Assembly: GCF_003171515.1 (NCBI RefSeq)
Contig: NC_089391.1
Span: 1,426,001 to 1,490,000, forward strand
Origin: Pyrenophora tritici-repentis
Lineage: Eukaryota > Ascomycota > Dothideomycetes > Pleosporales > Pleosporaceae
Length of the DNA stretch: 64,000 nucleotides
Direction: 5' to 3'
The position numbers were made by a program, and so were the translations under genes. The notes under the pieces are model-generated. The model saw only the letters and a list, made by a program, of their open reading frames with translations, was not told where the DNA came from and searched no databases. Positions 28,833 to 41,227 of this stretch are shown piece after piece (the first letter of the stretch is position 1; each line of letters starts with the position of its first letter).

Positions 28833-30248
28833 ATGGCGCCCAAAAATACGGCTTTCGATTTGCAGAAATGTGCGCGATCTAATATTCTCGCATTGGAACC
28901 GTATCGATGCGCGCGCGAGTAGGTGAAGCGCAATGACTCGTATCAAGGTACCAAGCTGACGGCATGTAGTGACTACAAAGACGACGGCACCAACATCCTC
29001 CTCGACGCAAACGAGAACGCATACGGCCCGGGACTGGCATTGAGCGGCGAGGGAAAGCTACCTGGCGCGAATGTCAATGGCACCTCCGACTCATCCTCGG
29101 CGATTGATGTCGATTTACTTGGCTTGAACCGATACCCAGATCCGTATGCACACCGGGCACTCCATGTCGATTGATTCTAACATTCTTCCAGTCACCAAGA
29201 AGAACTCAAGCAACTCCTTTGCAATCTGCGAAACACCCATACTCACACGTCGAAGAACATCACACCCGCCAACCTCTTTGTTGGCGTCGGCTCCGATGAA
29301 GCAATCGATGCCCTCATCCGCGCCTTTTGCATCCCCGGCAAAGAGAAGATCCTTACATGTCCACCCACATACGGCATGTACAGCGTCTCGGCGCAAGTCA
29401 ACGACGTCGCCCTGGCTAAGGTTCCACTACAAACACCGAGTTTCGACCTTGACGTACCCGCAATATTGAAGGCGATGGACGAGGACAAGAGCATAACGTT
29501 GGCATATCTGTGTTCGCCGGGAAACCCAACGGGAAAGCTACTCAAGAAGGAGGATGTGCAATGCATACTGGAGCATCAGTGGAATGGAGTTGTAGTCGTG
29601 GATGAGGCATATATTGACTTTTCTCCCGATGGAACAAGTCTGGCAGAGTGGGTGGCTGAATGGCCAAATTTGGTGGTCATACAGACACTATCGAAAGCCT
29701 TTGGTCTCGCAGGTATACGGTTGGGGGCTGCATTTGCAGACCCTGCGATTGCGCAAATTTTAAACAACATGAAGGCGCCATACAATATCCCGAACCCAAC
29801 GAGTCAGCTAGCACGTGCAGCTCTGAGCCCGAAACATCTTGCAGTCATGCAGAGAAATAAGAACTTGATCGTCAAGCAGCGGGAAAGACTAATAGAAGAA
29901 TTGCCCAAGATCCCTGGCATCGGCAATCTCCACGGCGGTGTCGAGTCCAACTTCCTGCTCTACCAGATACTCGATGCGCCGGCCGATCAAGGCGGAAAGC
30001 CGTCGAATGAAACAGCGCTTGCAGTGTATGAAGGCTTGGCGGAGGAGAAGGGCGTGGTAGTGAGGTTCAGAGGGAAGGAGCACGGATGTTTGGGTTGCTT
30101 GCGGATAACTGTGGGTACAGAGAAGGAGGTGGATCGATTCTTGCAGGAGCTTAAGCAGGTGATAGAAAGTGTGCATCACAGTACAGGCAAGTTGGGAAAG
30201 AGCGAGGAGCTCCGGAGAGAGAAGGAAGCCAATGCTGTCATTTGCTGA
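28833..30248 (+). CDS. HIS5: Histidinol-phosphate aminotransferase
   Basis: Exons 28833-28918, 28970-29143 and 29192-30248 give 438 aa. Introns are GTAGGT...CTGAC...GTAG and GTATGC...CTAAC...CCAG. The start MAPKNTAFDLQKCARSNILA is the usual fungal one. PLP enzyme of fold type I: Asn198 in CSPGNPTG, Asp224 and Tyr227 in VVVDEAYIDF, Schiff-base Lys255 in TLSKAFGLAGIRLG, and the phosphate-binding Arg in CLGCLRITVGT near the end. It converts imidazole-acetol phosphate and glutamate to histidinol phosphate, step seven of histidine synthesis in the cytosol. No lesions. Confidence 0.95.
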
Positions 30249-30498
30249 AGTAGTGGCTGTTAGATAGTTCTGTGGCTTTTCTAGAATCGTCTACGAAGCC
30301 CAATCGATAGGAGGTGAAGGTGAGTCTCTACTAGCGTCTCTACCTGATCGTGCCTACCAACCCCAACAAGTACCCCTCCCTCTCTATTCCAGTCCACAAC
30401 TTCACCTGCCTGATTCTGCACCCAACACTACATCTATTCGTTCTAGAGGAGCTGCGACGCCTGTTGGTTGTTGCCCTATTGCGATAACTCTGCCAATC

Positions 30499-32008
30499 AT
30501 GGCTAAAGGCAGCCTGGCCAAGGAGCTGGCGCAAGGCTTCGAAGCTCTTCGGCGCGAGACCAAAGAGCTAAACAAAGTTCTTGTTGTAAGTACCATTGCG
30601 TGCACATGGATTTGAGAGAATTCCTGAATCCCGTAGACTGCGCAGAGAACACCACAAACTGCAATGATATCTTCAAGAAGCATGCTAACATCACCAAGAA
30701 CTCAATTGCCAAGTCTGTCGAGGAAGAACGAAAGAGGCCATTTGTACTTGTTATTATCGATCCAGCAAGGCACCAGGTACGTCATCATTTTACTGCACTT
30801 TTGAAAATACTGACAGGCTATCAAAGTTTCGCAAGGAGCTAGTTAATGGAAATTTGACGGGTGGATTGAATGCAGCAAGTCTTCTATTCAAAGCTGTCAG
30901 CGACGAGCTCGAAGCCAATCACCACGAGATTTCAAACACTCACTACGACCTAGTGGTACGGCTATTTGTTTGTCTAGCAGATATCGTTGGCGATGCTTCT
31001 ACTCCAGAGCATAGAAGTGCCCAGTCTATATTCATCAAAGGCTTTACCAAAGCGAGTGTGTTTCATGATTGGGTGATTACCGGAGCTGCAATTTCAGTAC
31101 CTGGAAAGGTCTGTGGTAAGTATATCACGAGCTTCGTGTTCTTTCGCCACTAACTTGGATACCTTAGAGAACCTCCACCTGTACATGGGCAATGATGAGT
31201 GCAAACATGTCTTCTTTGCCGCGTCCGGAGCGCCTAAATATGCTGAGGCCCTGTCACGTTATCGAAAGGCAACTCATAAGTTGACAATCGTGAATGGTCT
31301 TAATACTAGTGCTGTTGTTCAGAAGCAGGGAGTGCGCATCGTGTCGTTTCCCCAAGTGTTCGCATCACGACCAGACGCACCCGCTCCAATGTACAGCAAG
31401 CCGCAGAGTATCAAAACCGTAAACTCTACCCAGGTTAACACTGCAAATGTAAGTTACTTGTACTACTGCTCAGCGATTTGCTTACCAAGTTATAGGCGCC
31501 GGTCATTCACAAGACTGCAGTAGCAGTAACTAATGATTCTGTTGCCATTCACGACTCACGACACAATAATCCGGCCGTACCTTCCTTCCTTCATCTTCCC
31601 AAGTATCCCATCGAGGGCCGAGTACCCATAAACCTTGCCAAGCATCGCCTCGACGTCCTGTTCCAGCTCCCGACCCCAGAAGATCTCCAATCTTACAAGG
31701 AATGCATGCGGATTCAGGAGCCCTGCATCGAATTTCACCTGCAAGGAAAGTGTAATATTACAGAGTGCAAGCTGTCCCACGGCGTCATTACGTCGGGTAC
31801 ATATTCTATCTTGGCTTGCAAGGCTCTTGGAAAGCCATGCAGCAAGGGAGGTCAGTGCCGTGCCGGGAACTGTTTCAACGCCCATTTCTGTCAGCAGGAA
31901 CATTGCGCTGAAGCTGGTGGGAGAGTGAGGGGCTGCGGTCTTCCGGACGCTATGCATAACATTGATCCGCGTGTTGCTCAATGGGTACCGATGGATGTGT
32001 CAGAGTAA
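30499..32008 (+). CDS. CCCH zinc finger protein, DUF7923-like
   Basis: Five exons (30499-30585, 30648-30776, 30827-31115, 31168-31448, 31496-32008) give 432 aa. A short helical N-terminus leads to a Rossmann-like domain (about 57-225) starting PFVLVIIDPARHQF and including ANHHEISNTHYDLVVRLF, FIKGFTKASVFHDWV and CKHVFFAASG. This pattern is known from a large fungal family with C-terminal CCCH fingers. The finger C339-x8-C348-x4-C353-x3-H357 is complete, and a second Cys/His cluster follows (CSKGGQCRAGNCFNAHFC). RNA binding is likely; targets are unknown. The acceptors of introns 1 and 2 are chosen by frame and are less certain than the others. Confidence 0.8.
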
Positions 32009-32151
32009 AGTTCCGATTTGACTGAGACTCTTACACCAGGTGATATAAGTGCTGTCTGCTTCTATTGAGACTCCTCCAACAGACGAATAATAACACACTA
32101 ACAGGATATACCGCACATCTGGAGGAACAAAGTTGGTCACTGAATAAAGTG

Positions 32152-32313
32152 CACAGTCCGCAACAATCAATTAAGTGGGTCCTAGAAGGTTCAGATTGGA
32201 TTGATTGATTACCGCTTTAAGCCTAGTAGTTACCTATAGGAGTTTAAGCCCTACCTAGATAGGTAAGTGGGTCTAGGAGAGTGACCGGATTGAATTGATT
32301 GTTGCGGAGTCTA
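32152..32313 (-). mobile_element. hAT-type MITE, copy 2
   Basis: 162 bp flanked by the 8-bp duplication ATAAAGTG (32144-32151 and 32314-32321). It is the exact reverse complement of 9041-9202, with no differences by eye. It lies between the CCCH gene and the small secreted protein gene. The rest of 32009-32725 shows nothing recognisable. Confidence 0.93.
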
Positions 32314-32725
32314 ATAAAGTGTCACTAAGATAACAGATGCTGGCCTTGGGGATTGGACTTATGAAATTGGTTCTATATTGTCTGCATCAAATGGTTGACA
32401 TTGGAACTGAGTTGCAGTAGGACTTGTACAGCATAGTCAGAGAGCTATATAACTCTTCACGATGGTAGACTATCACGAGGAAGATAATTGTATGAATCTG
32501 ATGATTGCTCCACATCTAGCCGATATGTTTACTATCATTATTGAGTTGCACTACTGGCGATGACATGTTTAATGGCTCTTTGTAGCCATAAGATTGAACT
32601 GAATTTGCCTCGTGCCTAGAGTGGCTCTCGAACATAACCTTCAGGTACTGCATTCCTTCCAACGCCTCAGTCTGAATGTTTCTTGTGACAGCAAGGGACC
32701 TACACAACCATCAATGCCAATTTCC

Positions 32726-33087
32726 CTAGAGTAAAGTACTGCATACATGGTAGTCGGTTTCATGGACGCCAGAACCCACATCGTAGCAGTCGCCGAGAAA
32801 GCTTTTGTCGGTTCTGATGTAAGCTTCGTCCCCATGAGACTTGATGCACAATCTTCTGGCTCCATCGATAAAGCCGATTGCATATTGGCTAGGCTCGTAT
32901 TTTCCCTACGTAATGTCAGCAATTTACCCATGTTGGAACAGGATTATGATCTCACTATTTCGGTAGGGTCACACGCAATTTGTACTACAACATTTTCACA
33001 TAGTGTAGGATTGTTCCAGGGGTTGAAATTTAATGATGCACTGTTTGCTAGCCCTGCAAGTAGCAAGAGGGAAGCTAGAAAGGACAT
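32726..33087 (-). CDS. Small secreted cysteine-containing protein
   Basis: Two exons, 33087-32956 and 32905-32726, with a 50-nt intron (GTGAGA ... GCTGACATTACGTAG) give 103 aa. The N-terminus MSFLASLLLLAGLANSAS is a clear signal peptide, cleaved around residue 16-18. The mature part of about 86 residues holds five cysteines (30, 39, 64, 84, 99). No domain is recognised. Size, signal peptide and Cys content match what is usually called an effector candidate in plant-associated fungi, but the function is unknown. An odd Cys number leaves one unpaired or suggests a dimer. The plus-strand frame over 32747-33094 is an antisense shadow. Confidence 0.7.
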
Positions 33088-34435
33088 TGTATAATTGAAG
33101 GGTGTGGAGAAGGTGGGGGACACGTAGTGTGTAGGTTGGAAGGATGACAGAGCGTGGTCTAGAAGATCTACAAGGAATATTCCGCAGCCTTTTAGAGGTA
33201 GATGTTCCGTATCTGTAGACCAACATAAGCGGGCGACGGAGAATTGCATTGGCAATATCCGGCACCAACCAGCATTTATGCCAAATTTCGACGTGCAGCA
33301 TTCTTATCAACGAGCCGTGCGATAGGCACAGCGCCAAATCAGGGGATATTAAACATGCAGGTACTTCTGCCGTCTTCTGGAGCTAGAAACTGCGAACCAT
33401 TGGAAGACAGTGGAGGCAGTATGCACGGATGCTCGCGTTACTTTACCTTCGGCCATGTTCTTCCTTCCATACACTTAAGCGATCGATCATGAACATGAGA
33501 ACTGTGCGCAAAGGTGCACCGCGACTAAACTGGCCAACGCGTCGCATCTTGTTAATACTTACTTAGGTATCTGCTCAGGTAAACATCGGAACAGGCTATC
33601 TCGTGTAAGGATATGCCGTCCTGGTCTTGGGGAGGGAGACGCCGATGCCTATCACTCAGATAAGCTAATACAAGAGTGATGGTCATGAAGAGTTTTGGGC
33701 GATCAGCCGTCGTATTTCCTAACAACGTGAGTGCAATCTTGGAGCTTTGTGGCAGGTTCAGCGATAGCCAACATTTACTAGAAACACAACTTGCCCTCTC
33801 TCGGTAACTTAACCCCCCGGTCTAGTGCTTACGTTGCCTTGACCTCTGGTGGAGACGACCTGTGAACGAGCGCAATGACCATGGCCTGATCATGTATTTA
33901 CTTAGAGATGCTTTTTGCCTTTTGCCGTCATATTCTACATCTATGAGACGTTTTTTTGATATGCGCACTAGCTAGTAGTCGCGATGTAGATCGACTTGGT
34001 CGACCCGAAAGTATTCGATGCCGGTTTGAATTGCTGTTGGCTTGCTGAATATCAGACGTCCTTGTTCTTGGTCACTTTGGATGCACCCGTGGAATGCCAA
34101 GCATACTGGAAAGCTGAAAACCGTGATAGATGATGAAAAGAAATACGGAGAGATGTGTGGAAAATATTGGCGCGCGTACCATTGAGTTGCACAAATCTGG
34201 AACGACAAGTCGACTGGATTCACATGGAGTGACGCTGTGTGATACGGGAAATAAAATTGAGCAAGCCTAGGTAGCGTTCTCTAGATTGATTGATTCCTTT
34301 AGTAGTCAAGACCTCTTTTAGCCATATATTGCGAGGTTGGTCTTGTCAACAGATGACACTGCCAAGCATTTGAGCCAAGGCGCCCCCTTGCGCAGCTGCG
34401 AACCGCGACCCAAACGACCCTCACCTTCCCATTAC
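33088..34435. other. Intergenic region, 1.3 kb
   Basis: Only short frames without family resemblance, in both strands. I see no RNA gene, repeat or mobile element. Confidence 0.5.
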
Positions 34436-36385
34436 TCAACTTCCCGAGTCTTTATACCAACGCCCAGCACGAATAACCTCCCGAGCCTCCGTATGCGTAA
34501 ATATATGGTCAGCGACGTCTACATGCTCCTGCAGTACCCGGGACTGGCCTGAGGTGGTAAGCAAGATCTTGAAGCTGCCACAACACGACCTTTGGTGCTC
34601 AAACAGCATCAGTAGAAAGTCGCTGCACCATTTTTCCCCACCGGAGAACGCTAGATCGTTGAGACCATCGATCACGCATATACAGAGATGAGGTGTTGCT
34701 TTCAGGAGCGCCGACAGCATATCCAGAGCTTGAGACCAGCTTTCGTCTGATCCGTTGAGAGCTTCTACTTGCGGCTGGGGTATTTCAAACTCGTCGTTAT
34801 CGAAATTGAATTGCAAGAGTTGGGTAATTAGGTTGTATACTAGTCCAATGAGGCCAACCTTTTCGACATCCTGGCCTTCTGAGAGAGTTGCATACCGTGC
34901 CCGTTCGCAAAAGTGTGAGGTAATCGGTAACTCCGCCGTCCACGCCGCAACAAGCGCATTCAAGGCAGCCGCGCGTGACCCAGAAAGCTCGACCTGAGAT
35001 ACTTCTGGGCTCGAGATCCATAGGGTTGGAGAGTTCGGCTCGTTCCCGATCCACTCTTGCAATCTCCATACTATGTCAACTTCTGGGAGCCAAAAACTCC
35101 CTTCGTTCAAGAGTGAATGGCCCTCACTTCCTATGACCCACTTCTTTAACCTTGCGGCAAACTTTCCTGCGACTGCGCGATTGATCAAGTTAGAGACTAC
35201 GTCCCTTTGAGGTGGAACAGAAACATCACGATGCTCCTCATATTGTACGCGACTGTGGTTCGAGGCTTCGTTGGAAGCACTATCGCACAAGCTTAAAAGT
35301 AGCCGTCGTGCGTGCATTCCTGACCAGACTAAGCTAGAAGAATCACGGTTTTGCTGTCGTGAGTGGAGAATTTCATCAAGACGCTGTTGCTCAGGAAGGT
35401 TTATCCTAAGATAAGCGAATTGAGCGGTGTTCTGCAGTCCGTGCATCTCATAGATAATGGCGTTAATCTTTTCAGCAGCGCTTTGGTAACGACCTTTCAA
35501 GTTCTCGTTGAAACTGCTGAAGAATCGAGAGGTTTTACTCTTCATATACCACTCGATGGCATCACGATAAAAGAGGAAGACTTGCGCGTACAGCTCGGAA
35601 TACAGTTCACGTGCCGGTTTTGAGCGGACATTGAGCAGTATATAGCTAGCGCGGCCTGCTTTCTCGGTGATCGTGGTCACAGTCTCAGAGATAGTGTCGG
35701 AGATCTCGTCGTGATTGACGGCAGCAGTGACGATTAATTTGAGACCACCGCATAACGCGGAAGCATATTCGTTCTGCGATGGGAAGATTTCGAATGCACT
35801 CTTGTGAGCGTTTAGTCCGCCGCATATGCTTCGAAATCTTTGAGCAGCCTAGCAAAAGTGAGTATGACACATATACTGAGAGCGCGTTCAATAGGTCATC
35901 TTACCCTTCCTTGTTTGGACCTCCACTCGGTTTCCAGGTTGCCGATGTACTCGCTCAAATGGACGAACCCGTCTGCGACTCTGCTTTGCAAAGCTGTATT
36001 CGCTGTCGATCTAGCTGGCTTTCGGTTGAACCCAATCTTCGACAACGTTGAGGGCTGCTCTTGCGTCTCGAAAGTTTTGCATGTCTTCACCAGTGCAAGT
36101 CTGGCTGACTCGGCAGCATGAAAAGACGCGCCACTAGAGTCTTCAATCAGTCTCGAAGATACGAAATGCGAGGGTTCGCACTGACCTTCCATCGGGATCT
36201 TTGTACAATGCTCGCATACGCGCTTCCATCTGTTCCTCTATAAGAGCATCCTGCTCTTGTTGCGCGCTGATGGTGGCGCGTTCTAGAGTCGTTTGCCCTT
36301 TCAACTCATCTGTGAACCTCCTCACAAGGGCGGCTCCTTCGAATTTCTCGATGTCCACCCGTGAGGTAGCATTTGCGACAATCAT
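34436..36385 (-). CDS. DUF7708-type STAND-like protein with degenerate P-loop
   Basis: Exons 36385-36186, 36133-35905 and 35848-34436 give 613 aa. The first part (to about residue 300) matches the helical DUF7708 module found at the N-terminus of many fungal STAND proteins, with FRSICGGLNAHKSAFEIFPS, ALCGGLKLIVTAAVNHDEIS and SKPARELYSELYAQVFLFYR. It is followed by a NACHT-like region. At the expected Walker A position it reads LWISSPEVSQVELSGSRAAA, so the GxxxxGK[ST] core is absent. A Walker B-like strand (LCICVIDGLNDL) and a following strand (FKILLTTSG) remain. No ankyrin, WD or TPR repeats follow. It may be an adaptor or decoy rather than an NTPase. The start is uncertain: the frame is open upstream of ATG 36385 to about 36550. 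Confidence 0.7.
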
Positions 36386-37027
36386 ACTGCACGAGACTTT
36401 GGGAGGTTTGCGCGTCTGACGACAGGGTGAGGGTTCAAAAGCAACAGTGAGGCTATCCGGCCCCCACGCTAGTCGTTGCGCTGCTGCAGCCTCTCTTTCC
36501 GCCCCCAAAGCTGACCACCCTATGCAGTCAGCAAATCCTTTCAGCTGCAATCAAAGACTCTACCCATACACCATTTCACACGATTACCAAGCAGAGATTG
36601 TGCGCTAAAACACTTTTTAAGATACTTAGCGCTGTGGACGGTAGAGCGAGTGTTGCATACATGAGCCCACTTGGTATCTAAAAAGTGGAAAATCTGGCCA
36701 GAATCATATGAGAGATTGAGAGCATGTATACGAACACGGGTGCCAAATCTGAGGCCATGATCTAGCCTTGGTTTTCGATCCTTATCGCCGATTAGTTATT
36801 TCCGGTGTATCAAAACGGGCATGCTGCCGATAATTATGCAAGTCTTAGTGGCTATATTGGCCTGAATACCGATAACTTGTTTTTACTTACTAAGGGATCC
36901 ACACTAAGCTCCGAGGCACTGTCAGTGACGCACTCTCATATATGGAGGGACTCCATAGGCGGAGCTGTTTAGCCCCAGAGCATTTTCTCTTCAATCGCAC
37001 GGCTGCCGTCTACTACTCGATAATATC
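36386..37027. other. Intergenic or 5' region without visible gene
   Basis: 36386-36550 may be extra coding sequence of the DUF7708 gene if it starts further upstream. From 36551 to 37027 I see nothing beyond ordinary AT-rich promoter-like DNA between divergent genes. Confidence 0.4.
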
Positions 37028-40000
37028 ATGGCTATTGCGCAGGAGACGGTCTCTCTAACATCCATGTTGGAAACAGAGACGGAAAAAACCACCCATATTT
37101 CTCTCGAAGTCGTCACTTCCGCAGTGAATATCACAGCACTGGAAAATGACGTACAAAAAGCCAATGGTACGGATGCTATTGACACAGGCGCGAAGGAGCC
37201 AGATGACAATGACAATGAGCAAGCTGGCTCTGGAGGTAATGCAATGAAAAAAAGCTGGAGGAGTTACCAAGAATGTTCTAATAAGTGCAGAAGATGAGTC
37301 CAAAGAGGTTGAACAACTACCGAAGGTGTCAGAAAGGAAGCAGCTGATGGACCGTCTCGGGGTAGCAATAGAGAAAGCTACTGCAGCTGGAATGTCAGCT
37401 GGAAACCCAAGCGAACTCACAGCCACAAGCATGACTGTGAACAAGGATTGTGTCGATGACCCTAAACGATGGTACATCATTGCGACTTTCGGTTCCAAAG
37501 GCGACTACACCATACCATGGGCGGCTTGTTATAATTGGAATGTATGAAGCTTTCCATGGCTTCCACATGTACTGCATGCCCACGCTAATTGATACAGGCA
37601 ACGGAAGCCCTACTGAAAGAATGGTTTCGTGGCGACGAAGACGCTGTTAGAGACATATCCAATGGGGATATATTAATCGAAAATTACAGACAGGGCCAGA
37701 TTCACCCGCAGACATGGAATCAGGTTATAACACACAAAATGGAAATTGTTTTCACACCAAACACGAATCAAGATGAGAACAAGGAACCGGACAAGGAACT
37801 GGAACTGGACAAGCGATCGGGTTCGTATCAATATTCTGATTCGAGCGTGGATTCCGATGAAGAATTTGATGCAAAATGTGAGAGTCGAATTCAGTACGTG
37901 GTGAACTACTACAAACGAACCATGAATGAGGTTCACACCAGATACGTAGGGGCAAGCAAACGCGACAAGCCTGTCGAATTTGAACTCACTTATGAGGAGA
38001 AACGTCCTGCATTGGAAGAGACAAAAGACGTCGAAACAGTTCAAGACATCACCAAAGAGCAAATCAAGGCAGAAGATGGAACAAAAGCCAAACTCGGTCC
38101 CCTTGATCGCGTCGTGAGCACCAAGCTGCAGATTTACTCTCCCTTCATACGAAGTATCCTCAAAGCTGTCATCGAATACACAGCTACATCATCAGACGAC
38201 ACCTCATTCGGACTCGTTTCTGGATTGTCTCCTCCGTATAAACTCTTATACTATTACATGGCTGATCTGGCCAACTACAAATCTGAAGATTCGGAGCTTC
38301 GTAGGAAACATTCCGACAGGTTTAACGAGCGGTGCGACAAGCATATTGATGTGATCCTGGAGTACCTATCTGCGCAAGAGAGCGTTCCGCTGAATGAGTT
38401 CAATGCACGAATAGCCCAAAAAACCCCTGTGGTCACATTCGCGATGTACTGGCTGATTCTCAAGCCTGGCGCAGACGTATATGTACGTGAAGAGGACGGA
38501 TCGCTAAATGCCTACGTACTTCACTCTGTAACTGGAGGTGTCTCTGAGAAGTACGGCCAAAACCGAAGCAGTCACTACAATCTATCCGTCTGGAACTTGG
38601 CATTCGATGGGACAGATATCACGCCCGGACTTCGACATGTTGAAGTGAGCATTTTCGACAATGCGCGCGAGATTACCAGCCTGCCCGTTTTCCCTGTCAG
38701 ATTCATCGACAATCTCGACAACGGCGCTTTCAAAGCAAAACTCATCAACAGAGGCAAAAAGTATTTTGAGTTTTCTAAGCGACCGTCTTTTCTCCAGTAT
38801 ACGGGACAGGGGTTGAAGAAAGGGGCAAAAAAGGTAATGATCTGCTCTAGTAAGGTTACCATCAACTCACACGTCCTAGTATAAACGCTCGCGTGTTGTC
38901 GTGACCCACGCTATGGCCCCTTGGGACAACGAGTTGGCAGGGAATTTCATTGGCACTCATCATACACCCGAGGACGACGCAGACACAATTAGTGAGTCTG
39001 TACGTGTGCCAAGATGTGAATGCTACGAGTGTACCGCGAACGAGTCACAAGAAGTATACGCGAAGGGAAAATTCAGCGACTACTACAGGATATCGCCGAG
39101 CAATACTGGCGAGCTCTCGGCTCATCAGTATATGATTATGGCATCGCACATGTATGCTTTTTCGTTGAAGGAACGCTCTTATGGTAAGTCTGCAGATCAA
39201 CCTGTCCGCTCTCTCTTACTAATAAACAGACCTGTTGGCTGTCGACGGGCTTGAAGCACCAGTGATGATCAAAACCGCCATGGACAAACTCGTCATGGAC
39301 GAGAACAACAAAGAACTTATCAAAGCGATTGCTCGGATCTATACCGACGGCGATCAAACCGATCGGTTCAGCGCGGATTTCATACAAGGCAAAGGAGAAG
39401 GCCAGATTTTTCTTCTACATGGTCCTCCTGGGACAGGAAAGACTCTTACAGCCGGTAAGTTCCAAGTGAGCTTTCTGTGACAAGTACTAAGCGCTTTCAG
39501 AATCGATAGCAGAGTATACGAAAAGGCCTTTGTTAAGCATCACCGCATCAGACCTTGGCCATGAACCTGACGAACTGGAGCGTAGCCTGCTTCGATACTT
39601 CAAAATGGCCAGTGACTGGGATGCGATAGTGTTGTTGGATGAGGCAGACGTATATCTCCGGAAGCGAACAGTCGAAGACCTAAGACACAACAGCATTGTA
39701 TCTGGTAAGACAAACCTTACTGGTGCATGAACGTCGCTAACCTTGACCGTAGTCTTCCTGCGAGCCCTTGACTATTTCCAAGGCATACTGTTCCTCACCA
39801 CCAATCGCGTGGGTCAGATTGACGAAGCATTCCTCTCGCGCATTCACTTATCACTCGGATACGAGCCTCTCTCCAATGCAGCGCGCGTCAAGATATGGGA
39901 CAACCTTTTCGGGAAGCTGGACGAAGACCACAAACGAGGCGGGCGCAGAATCAACTACCATTACCACGCGAAGAGCTATGTCCAAAGTCAGGACGTACAG

Positions 40001-40316
40001 GCATTGAAGTGGAATGGTCGCGAAATCCGAAATGGTAAGCCACTCATACCTGTCCGGTTGAAAATTGGGCTAACATTTGTATGTGATAGCTTTCCAAACA
40101 GCCGTCGCGCTTGCGCTCTTCGAAGTAAAGAAAAACGAGAGCGAAGACCCACCGGAAGTCACGGAAAACCATCTCAAGCAAGTCGTGTCCATGTCGTCGG
40201 CCTTCAAAAAGTACATGGCTGCGGTGAATAGCGGAATGGACGACGCGACGTTGGCTCAAAAGCACGGTAACAGAGACGACAGGTATCCAAGCACGCCTGC
40301 CAAACAGGTGTCATGA
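37028..40316 (+). CDS. AAA-type ATPase with DUF7025-like region
   Basis: Eight exons (37028-37235, 37291-37541, 37598-38833, 38880-39183, 39230-39454, 39501-39704, 39753-40034, 40090-40316) give 978 aa; all phases agree. A low-complexity acidic N-terminus leads to the large central region seen in many fungal AAA proteins (RYVGASKRDKPVEF to VVVTHAMAPWDN). The single AAA domain has Walker A GPPGTGKT (731-738), Walker B IVLLDEAD (about 784-791), and sensor/arginine-finger segments (ILFLTTNRVGQIDEAFLSRI). A mixed-charge tail follows. Such proteins are abundant in filamentous fungi; substrates are unknown. A long A run at 37246-37252 first looks like a frameshift, but a GT-AG intron (37236-37290) covers it. 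Confidence 0.88.
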
Positions 40317-41227
40317 TACCAGGACGTGTTTTGAGGGCCACGGAAACCATATAAGCTCCTTCCAATTTCAATCAATTTCAAAGTGTACTCCGCTTCTCCG
40401 TATATACGAGGCGTCTTCAAGTAACAATACACGTCTAAAATGTTACGGAGCTGAGCTCTGCAATACTCTTTCTCATCTACTTGATCCAGCACGATTGAGG
40501 CTCTCGTGAAGATCATTGATGACGCTCAAACCAAGCCTAGACCTATGTAGACGCATAGGCATGCTTGTAAACAAGCAAATCTTGATCCACACTAAGTTCA
40601 GACAGTCAAACATGTGTTCGGCATCACTAAATGTCCCAGAATAACGACCACCATAGCATACGAAAAAGACACGTGCAAAGTTTATGACAATATCAGACCT
40701 GACCCTGAAACTCGGTAAATTCGTAGTAAGTGTACGTTGGAAAAAGACGTGTAGGATGCTGGGCTGTAGAAGTTTGCCGTTGGAGATGTTGTAGTTTCAA
40801 GCGCTAACTATGCTACAACAGGCATAGATCGCCCACCCAACCTAATTTCCAACCAACAACACAATAGGAAGCACATGGCCAAGGATCGTTGCGGTTAGGG
40901 GTCCTCCGCGATCGCAACTTTGCTGCGTCCTTGTACTATTCTAAGTGTTTCACGAATCGTTGAGACAAATTAAACATGCATGCACATTGTCGCGTCAACA
41001 CTAAGTGCCATCCTAGTAGTCGCATCAATGTCATTGTCGTAACTACGGCCCTATCTTCATGAAAAGCTACCCAGAACGCCTTCATACCAATTTACATTCC
41101 CATTCCGCTTAGCCTGCAGAACTGCCTCTTGCACTGGTCACCATGACCCGAGGAAGCCATGATATGATGCCTGTATTCTCCTAATTCCACCCATGAACGC
41201 CGTGAATAAATTGGAATATTGCCCACA
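40317..41227. other. Intergenic region between convergent genes
   Basis: 3' sides of the AAA ATPase and FHA genes. No RNA gene, repeat or credible reading frame is visible. Confidence 0.5.

Noticed and set aside
32747..33094. Plus-strand frame of 115 codons
   Set aside because: It is antisense to a better model with signal peptide, canonical intron and cysteine pattern on the minus strand.
37236..37290. Frameshift at a run of seven A in the AAA ATPase gene
   Set aside because: A 55-nt intron with GTAATG, TTCTAAT and TGCAG covers the run and joins the frames exactly.
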